Under the pieces are notes generated by a model. The model was not told the DNA's origin and did no database searches. It saw nothing but the letters and a program-made list of their open reading frames with translations. A stretch of 42,041 nucleotides of DNA from Candidatus Woesearchaeota archaeon (GTDB taxonomy: Archaea; Nanobdellota; Nanobdellia; Woesearchaeales; BM511): NCBI GenBank assembly GCA_018221135.1, contig JAAOYB010000002.1, positions 1 through 42,041 on the forward strand, in the 5' to 3' direction. Made by a program: the position numbers and the translations under genes. Below are positions 36,821 to 42,041 of the stretch, piece by piece. The stretch's first letter is position 1. Every line of letters begins with the position of its first letter.

Positions 36821-37878
36821 AAAAAGCAATTACTACCCTCTTAATTTTGATTATAGTATCTAGCTTAGGCTATGTTTTTTTGACAAGTAAAAAAATTGAT
36901 ACGTACCAAGAAAGCAGTATAGGCTTAGTTGTTGAAGTAAACGTAAGAAATCTTGGGTCATACCCAGCGATTAATGTTCCATTAAGACTCGCTATACCAA
37001 CAAATCAAGAAAACCACCAATACGTTAAACAAATAATTTATTTAGAAGAACCTGAGAAAATCACAGAAGATTACTTAGGAAACAAATTCGTTCATTACAC
37101 AATAGAACAAATTAATGCGTTTTCATCAAAGAATCTAACAATAAACCTGTCGTTGCTGATGAAATCAACAGATTACAACATACAAAAAGATAAACTAGAA
37201 AACTATGATGACATAAGTGAAGAATTATATGAGAGCTCACTAATAAACTATAAAGAAGACGAGATACAATTATTAGCAAGACAAATCTCATCTAACTCAA
37301 GCAACATAGTAGACATCGCGTGGAACTCGTATGTTTGGGTAATACAAAACATTAATTACCAACAAATACCAGGGGAGTGGGATGCTCTAACAACACTAAG
37401 AAACAAGGAAGGTGGTTCTGCAGAACTAGGAAACTTATATGTCGCGTTATTAAAAGCAAACAACATTCCAGCGAGAAGAATATCTGGGTGGGGAAAAAAG
37501 TTTGTGGTAGGAGAAACATATCAACTATCCACCTTTGCTCACGGCTGGGCAGAGTTCTACCTCCCAGGGTACGGGTGGGTGCCAGTAGATCCTACCTGGG
37601 GAAAAAATCACAGATTTGACTACTTTGCAAAAACATATTCATCACACATAATCATGACTAAAGGAGCAGGGATCCACTTCATGAAAAGAGGGCCTTTCAC
37701 CAAGCCATATGGCGAAACAGAAATAAAAACGGACTACTCAATCACAATCAACGAATACTCAAACAAAAACCTAAGTCTAAAAAGAGCAATTCTACGAAAC
37801 ATAATTTACATAGCTCCAACTATGTTCTTACTATTTCTTCTATACAAAAAAATAAATCAAAGAAAAATACACGAATAA
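36811..37878 (+). CDS. Membrane-anchored transglutaminase-like protein, Cys-to-Ser at the predicted nucleophile
   Basis: N-terminal and C-terminal TM; NKEGGSAELGNLYVALLKANNIPARRISGWG...HGWAEFYLPGYGWVPVDPTWG. Confidence 0.85.
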   Translation: MGIKKAITTLLILIIVSSLGYVFLTSKKIDTYQESSIGLVVEVNVRNLGSYPAINVPLRLAIPTNQENHQYVKQIIYLEEPEKITEDYLGNKFVHYTIEQINAFSSKNLTINLSLLMKSTDYNIQKDKLENYDDISEELYESSLINYKEDEIQLLARQISSNSSNIVDIAWNSYVWVIQNINYQQIPGEWDALTTLRNKEGGSAELGNLYVALLKANNIPARRISGWGKKFVVGETYQLSTFAHGWAEFYLPGYGWVPVDPTWGKNHRFDYFAKTYSSHIIMTKGAGIHFMKRGPFTKPYGETEIKTDYSITINEYSNKNLSLKRAILRNIIYIAPTMFLLFLLYKKINQRKIHE

Positions 37879-37895
37879 AAAAAAATGGACTAAGA

Positions 37896-37996
37896 TTATC
37901 CATAAAACAGTAAGCTTTCGAAGTATTCTTTTTTTTCTGGCTCATCGTTAATCATCTTTTGTATTATTGCTTGTCTGACATAAGTTGATTGATATC
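37896..37996 (-). pseudogene. C-terminal remnant of an RHH-like protein
   Basis: Reverse-strand reading ...YQSTYVRQAIIQKMINDEPEKKEYFESLLFYG*, with a stop just upstream and no start codon. Confidence 0.4.
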
Positions 37997-38001
37997 AAGT
38001 C

Positions 38002-38073
38002 ACACAACAGGAGTTATAGAAGTAACAATAAGAAAAAGAAGCAAAGAAATCGAAGAAGTAATAAAGATTTGAA
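38002..38073 (+). pseudogene. TFB C-terminal fragment, copy 2
   Basis: Reading HTTGVIEVTIRKRSKEIEEVIKI*, homologous to copy 1. Confidence 0.75.
38016..38050 (+). repeat. Direct repeat copy 2 (35 bp exact)
   Basis: Identical to 32437-32471; upstream 14 nt match with 2 synonymous differences. Confidence 0.95.
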
Positions 38074-38136
38074 TTTACTCAAAGAATTCCTTCGTGATCT
38101 AATACTTCATGGTCTAAATGATCTTTTTCATTTTTT

Positions 38137-38475
38137 TCACCTATAAACGACTCGAGCCAGTAATGGTGCAAGCCAATATTTTAGTAAGATGAAGAAGACG
38201 ACCAATACAATAAAAGATATAACTATCAGTTTCCAATTTTGTTTTAATCCTTTTACATTACAGCATTTTCTTTTAGTAAGATAAAGAAAAATGGCAATTC
38301 CAAAAAAGATTAATGCTAATGTTGTGAATAGCCAACTATATTTCCCGATAGTCAGGGCAGTTGATACACTTCCAAGTCCAAATAAAACTAGAATTACAGG
38401 TCCAAGACAGCAAAGTGAAGCAATTGCTCCTGCAAATCCTCCTGCAACTAATAATTTTTTATCTTCTTTGTTCAT
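38137..38475 (-). CDS. merT: MerT-like mercuric ion transport membrane protein
   Basis: GAIASLCCLGPVILVLFGLGS; second CC pair TKRKCCNV; three TMs; start trimmed to MNKEDKK. Confidence 0.8.
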   Translation of the reverse strand: MNKEDKKLLVAGGFAGAIASLCCLGPVILVLFGLGSVSTALTIGKYSWLFTTLALIFFGIAIFLYLTKRKCCNVKGLKQNWKLIVISFIVLVVFFILLKYWLAPLLARVVYR

Positions 38476-38479
38476 TCTT

Positions 38480-39892
38480 TTACTCAACGCAACAAGCCAT
38501 GTCATCAAGGTTTTGGTCAAAGCTTTGTGCTACTTTTTTGATTACTTCACTCATTGTTGGAAATACGTGTACTGTGTCTCTTATGTCATAGATTGTCATT
38601 TTGTTTTTTATTGCGTAGGTTGCTGTTGTTATTATGTCTGCTGCCATGTGTCCGACCATGTGAACTCCTAGTACAACTTTTGTTTCTGGGTCAATAACCA
38701 TTCGTATAACGCCTCTTGTTTCTTTTATCGCGGATGCTTTTTCAACATGATTCCAATGTATAGTCTTACATAGGCATACATTGTATCTTTTCATGTGTTC
38801 TTCTTCAGTTATCCCAACAACTGCGACTTCTGGCGAGGTGAATACTGCTCTTGGTATTTCTTCATAATTAATTGTTAATTTAGTATTTTCAAACATGTTT
38901 TTCACTGCGTGACTCCCCTGTTTTGCGGCGACTGTTTCAAGAGGCATTATGCCATTAACATCCCCGACAGCATAAATATGTGTTTGATTAGTTTGTAAAT
39001 AATCATTTACTTGAACAAATCCTTTTTTGTTTAGTTCAACACCTGATTTTTCAATGTCTATATTATCTGTGTGTGGTTGTAATCCTGTAGCTATGTATAA
39101 TCGTTCAGCAACTATAGTTTCTAACCCCTTACCATTTACATCAAATAACACCTCAACGCCTCCATCTTTATTCTTAACTTCTTTAAGGGAAGTTCCAGTG
39201 TAGATTTTGATGCCCTCTTCTTCAATATGTTTTTTAAGCTCGTTTGCTATGTCTTCATCAAATTTTGTGAGAACCCTATCAGACCGCTGGATTACTGTAA
39301 CTTCTGTTCCAAAATGGCGGAATAATTGTGACATTTCCATTGCCTCGGACCCACCGCCGAGAATAACTATTGATTTTGGTTGATAGTCTAGATTAAAGAC
39401 ATTGGCATTTGTAAGATAATCGACGTTTCGTATACCTTTTACAGGTGGAATGAGTGTGGAGGCTCCTGTTGCAATCAAAATATTATCTGCGACATAGTTT
39501 TGATTTCCTACCTTAACAGTATTTTCATCCACAAAGGATGCTCTTCCTTCCTTAAATTTAACATGTTCTTGTTTTTCAATAACTTTACTATAATTTTTTT
39601 CTTGAAATCCCTTAACCATTTCTCTTGTTTCTTTTAATGCTTTAACAAAGTCTGCATCCCCATTTAGATTTAAAGCTTTAAAAGTGCTTCTTGGAGGATA
39701 ATAAGCAGTTGCTCCTTGATGAAGCATTATTTTTGAAGGTACACAACCTACGTTAACACAAGTTCCACCAAGTGGGAGAATATTCTTATCATTTATCATC
39801 AAAGTTTTTTTCTTTAGTTTATTAGCAGTGTTACCAGCTGCAAAAGCGCCAGCACCCCCACCAATAATAATCAATTCATAATCGTTAACCAT
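38480..39892 (-). CDS. merA: Mercuric reductase (no NmerA domain)
   Basis: IIGGGAGAFAA, GGTCVNVGCVPSKIMLH, C-terminal vicinal cysteines DDMACCVE. Confidence 0.9.
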   Translation of the reverse strand: MVNDYELIIIGGGAGAFAAGNTANKLKKKTLMINDKNILPLGGTCVNVGCVPSKIMLHQGATAYYPPRSTFKALNLNGDADFVKALKETREMVKGFQEKNYSKVIEKQEHVKFKEGRASFVDENTVKVGNQNYVADNILIATGASTLIPPVKGIRNVDYLTNANVFNLDYQPKSIVILGGGSEAMEMSQLFRHFGTEVTVIQRSDRVLTKFDEDIANELKKHIEEEGIKIYTGTSLKEVKNKDGGVEVLFDVNGKGLETIVAERLYIATGLQPHTDNIDIEKSGVELNKKGFVQVNDYLQTNQTHIYAVGDVNGIMPLETVAAKQGSHAVKNMFENTKLTINYEEIPRAVFTSPEVAVVGITEEEHMKRYNVCLCKTIHWNHVEKASAIKETRGVIRMVIDPETKVVLGVHMVGHMAADIITTATYAIKNKMTIYDIRDTVHVFPTMSEVIKKVAQSFDQNLDDMACCVE

Positions 39893-39950
39893 GTAAATCA
39901 CCATGAATTAGAATGGTTATTAAATATATAAAATCTGGGTTTAACTAAAT

Positions 39951-40205
39951 TTAATTTTGACAGCAAGAACAATTTACATTAGCAGAATCATTTCCTTTTT
40001 CTTTTAAAAGTTCCATTATCTCAACAGAACAACATCTTTTTTTTGGGTGCGTTTCTTTACAATTATTACCTGTGCATGCCAAAGTCATGTCTTGTATATC
40101 TCTTAAAGTTTTAGCACCATTATCTATGGCATTAACTATTTTTAACTTGCCTATATTTTTACAATAACAAATAATTTCATCGTTTTTAGTATTTGGGGAT
40201 TCCAT
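39951..40205 (-). CDS. BFD-like [2Fe-2S]-binding / metallochaperone-like small protein
   Basis: EIICYCKNIGKLKIVNAIDNGAKTLRDIQDMTLACTGNNC...RCC, plus C-terminal NCSCCQN. Confidence 0.7.
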   Translation of the reverse strand: MESPNTKNDEIICYCKNIGKLKIVNAIDNGAKTLRDIQDMTLACTGNNCKETHPKKRCCSVEIMELLKEKGNDSANVNCSCCQN

Positions 40206-40255
40206 TTATGATTAATAATTGTAATACTTTAAAAAATTATTCTTTAGGCAAAAAA

Positions 40256-40264
40256 TTTATAAAT
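40256..40264 (+). promoter_or_regulatory. TATA-like box of arsR
   Basis: atttataaat about 27-33 nt upstream of ATG 40289, consistent with a leaderless transcript. Confidence 0.55.
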
Positions 40265-40270
40265 ATCAAT

Positions 40271-40290
40271 ATATCAATGAGTATTGATAT
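40271..40290. promoter_or_regulatory. Putative ArsR operator: ATATCAAT-GAGT-ATTGATAT
   Basis: Perfect 8-4-8 palindrome overlapping the arsR start, plus an additional direct half-site at 40263-40270. Confidence 0.7.
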
Positions 40291-40582
40291 GAATAAAGAC
40301 AAATCTATCAAGGTTTTCAAAGCACTTGGTGAAGAGACTAGATTTTTGATAGTCCAATCTTTACTAAAAGATGAATTATGTGCTTGTGAAATTCCTGATT
40401 TGATTGGGAGAACTCAAAGCAATACATCTATGCATCTTGCAAAGCTACATGATTTAGGTTTGATTAAATCTAGAAAAGATGGGAAAATGATTATTTATTC
40501 TATTAAGGATGAAGATGTTATAAAGTTATTAAAATTCTTAAAAATTAGTCCAATTAAAGTAGGTAAAAGGAGGAGTTGTTAA
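40289..40582 (+). CDS. arsR: ArsR/SmtB-family metalloregulator
   Basis: FKALGEETRFLIVQSLLKDELCACEIPDLIGRTQSNTSMHLAKLHDLGLIKSRKDGK; start trimmed to MNKDKS. Confidence 0.92.
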   Translation: MNKDKSIKVFKALGEETRFLIVQSLLKDELCACEIPDLIGRTQSNTSMHLAKLHDLGLIKSRKDGKMIIYSIKDEDVIKLLKFLKISPIKVGKRRSC

Positions 40583-40583
40583 A

Positions 40584-41627
40584 ATGGAATCAGAAAGAAA
40601 ACTTAATTTGTTTGATGGTTATTTATCGTTGTGGGTCGCTATTTGTATTATCGCAGGTACTGCTATAGGTTTCTTTTTCCCTGCTTTCTCACAATTCTTA
40701 GGTGGTATGGAAGTTGCAAATATTTCAGTTCCTATCGCGTTAGTGCTTCTTGCTATGATGTATCCTATCATGCTTAAAGTTAATTTTGAAGAAATTTTTA
40801 ATGTAAAGAAAAATTCAAAACCATTAGTCCTTACGGTTGTTGTTAATTGGCTTATCAAACCATTTAGTATGGCGTTTATTGCATGGTTATTTATGAGAGT
40901 ATTCTATTCCTCATTAATTCCTCAAAGTCTCCAATCCGAATACATTGCTGGGATGATATTACTAGGACTTGCTCCTTGTACTGCAATGGTATTGGTGTGG
41001 ACTCACCTTGCAAAAGCTAACATTAATTATGCACTAGTTCAAGTTTCAGTCAATGACCTTATAATCTTGGTATTATTTGCTCCCTTAGGAAAATTTTTAT
41101 TAGGTGTCACGACCGATTTTCCTGTGCCTTTTATGACAATATTTCTTTCAGTCTTATTTTATGTTGCTTTGCCACTTAGTTTAGCATTTATTACAAGGCA
41201 TTTGCTTGTTAAGAATAAAGGAAAATCTTGGTTTGAGAATAAGTTTATAAAAGAAATAGAATGGATAACGCCAGCAGGATTATTAGTAGCACTAGTTTTA
41301 ATATTCTTGTTTCAGGGGGATAAAATAATCCATTACCCTTTACACATTGTACTTATAGCAATTCCTTTAATATTTCAAACTTACCTTATATTTTACATAA
41401 GTTATTTTGGTGCAAAAAAACTAAAAATTCCATTTAAAGAAGCAGCACCATCAGCATTTATAGGGGCGAGTAATTTCTTCGAACTTTCTGTTGCTGTAGC
41501 ACTGATATTGTTTGGTATGAACTCCGGGGCGACATTAGCAACAGTTGTAGGTGTTTTAGTAGAAGTTCCTGTAATGCTTCATTTAGTTAAGATCATGAAA
41601 ATGAATAAAAACAAATTTAATTTTTGA
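40584..41627 (+). CDS. acr3: ACR3-family arsenite efflux transporter
   Basis: VPIALVLLAMMYPIMLKV, LGLAPCTAMVLVWTHLAKANINYALVQVSVND. Confidence 0.93.
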   Translation: MESERKLNLFDGYLSLWVAICIIAGTAIGFFFPAFSQFLGGMEVANISVPIALVLLAMMYPIMLKVNFEEIFNVKKNSKPLVLTVVVNWLIKPFSMAFIAWLFMRVFYSSLIPQSLQSEYIAGMILLGLAPCTAMVLVWTHLAKANINYALVQVSVNDLIILVLFAPLGKFLLGVTTDFPVPFMTIFLSVLFYVALPLSLAFITRHLLVKNKGKSWFENKFIKEIEWITPAGLLVALVLIFLFQGDKIIHYPLHIVLIAIPLIFQTYLIFYISYFGAKKLKIPFKEAAPSAFIGASNFFELSVAVALILFGMNSGATLATVVGVLVEVPVMLHLVKIMKMNKNKFNF

Positions 41628-41629
41628 AA

Positions 41630-41692
41630 ATGATAAAAAATATATTATTTGTATGCACTGAAAACTCTGCAAGAAGCCAGATGGCATATTAG
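41630..41692 (+). pseudogene. Truncated ArsC-like (LMW-PTP fold arsenate reductase), 20 aa only
   Basis: MIKNILFVCTENSARSQMAY*; C-x5-R P-loop signature, then an immediate stop. Confidence 0.75.
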
Positions 41693-41701
41693 GAGGGAAA
41701 A

Positions 41702-42041
41702 ATGATAGAACAGACAGAACTTGTAATTAATGCATCAAAGAAATGTTTTGAAGAGAAAACAATAGATTGCCCAGAGATAATAGGGCCTGTTGATTATGGT
41801 TTAAAGCAATTTGAAAAGTACGGGAAGAATTATATCGCCTTTGGCAAAGGAATCCTGACAGGTTCAAATATCCCTGGAACAAAAAGGCTAATCTTCACCG
41901 CACATTCTCCCTTGTGGGATCATTTTTATATATCAACTATGGGCGGAGCAGCTTACACTTTCAATGGTCTTGGGATAAACTATGTGTGCATTACAAACTC
42001 ATGCGATGCTCCTTCAGTTCTTGAGATAAAACGGGAAAATG
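41702..42041 (+). CDS. Aldehyde:ferredoxin oxidoreductase N-terminal domain (partial, runs off the window)
   Basis: aggaggg before the ATG; KYGKNYIAFGKGILTGSNIPGTKRLIFTAHSPLWDHFYISTMGGAAYTFNGLGINYVCITN. Confidence 0.8.
   Translation, partial: MIEQTELVINASKKCFEEKTIDCPEIIGPVDYGLKQFEKYGKNYIAFGKGILTGSNIPGTKRLIFTAHSPLWDHFYISTMGGAAYTFNGLGINYVCITNSCDAPSVLEIKREN

Noticed and set aside
37377-37619. 80-aa + ORF inside the transglutaminase gene
   Set aside because: Out-of-frame ORF within a well-supported CDS.
38291-38671. Plus-strand ORFs antisense to merT/merA (38291-38671, 38361-38591)
   Set aside because: Antisense shadows; the minus-strand MerT and MerA motifs are unambiguous.

Overview
The window looks archaeal: truncated TFB-like reading frames, TATA-like boxes at leaderless distances, and small DPANN-style proteins point that way, but exact taxonomy is not resolvable here. 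About 1-29.7 kb is densely packed with core and metabolic genes: ModE-like HTH, ZIP-like transporter, TlpA/CcdA/DUF3179, isocitrate dehydrogenase, 6-phosphogluconolactonase, transaldolase, a divergent CTP synthase, SppA, ArgS, FKBP, a YedY-like molybdoenzyme, a response regulator plus histidine kinase, two glycoside hydrolases, a sugar transferase, a PurN-like formyltransferase, a DEAD-box helicase and a CPBP protease. From about 29.7 kb onward the window is accessory in character. It has degenerate intergenic repeats, a truncated tyrosine recombinase fused to a TFB 3'-end fragment, and a three-gene envelope cassette: a secreted prenyltransferase-type alpha-toroid repeat protein, a 7TM-ATP-grasp fusion, and a membrane-anchored transglutaminase-like protein whose predicted nucleophile Cys is Ser. 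A second TFB 3'-end fragment follows, sharing a 35-bp exact direct repeat with the first, and then a divergent mercury/arsenic resistance island (BFD-merA-merT and arsR-acr3-truncated arsC-AOR). The best candidate for a poorly described system is the 32.5-37.9 kb cassette bracketed by the TFB-derived direct repeats. No rRNA, tRNA or CRISPR array was recognised.
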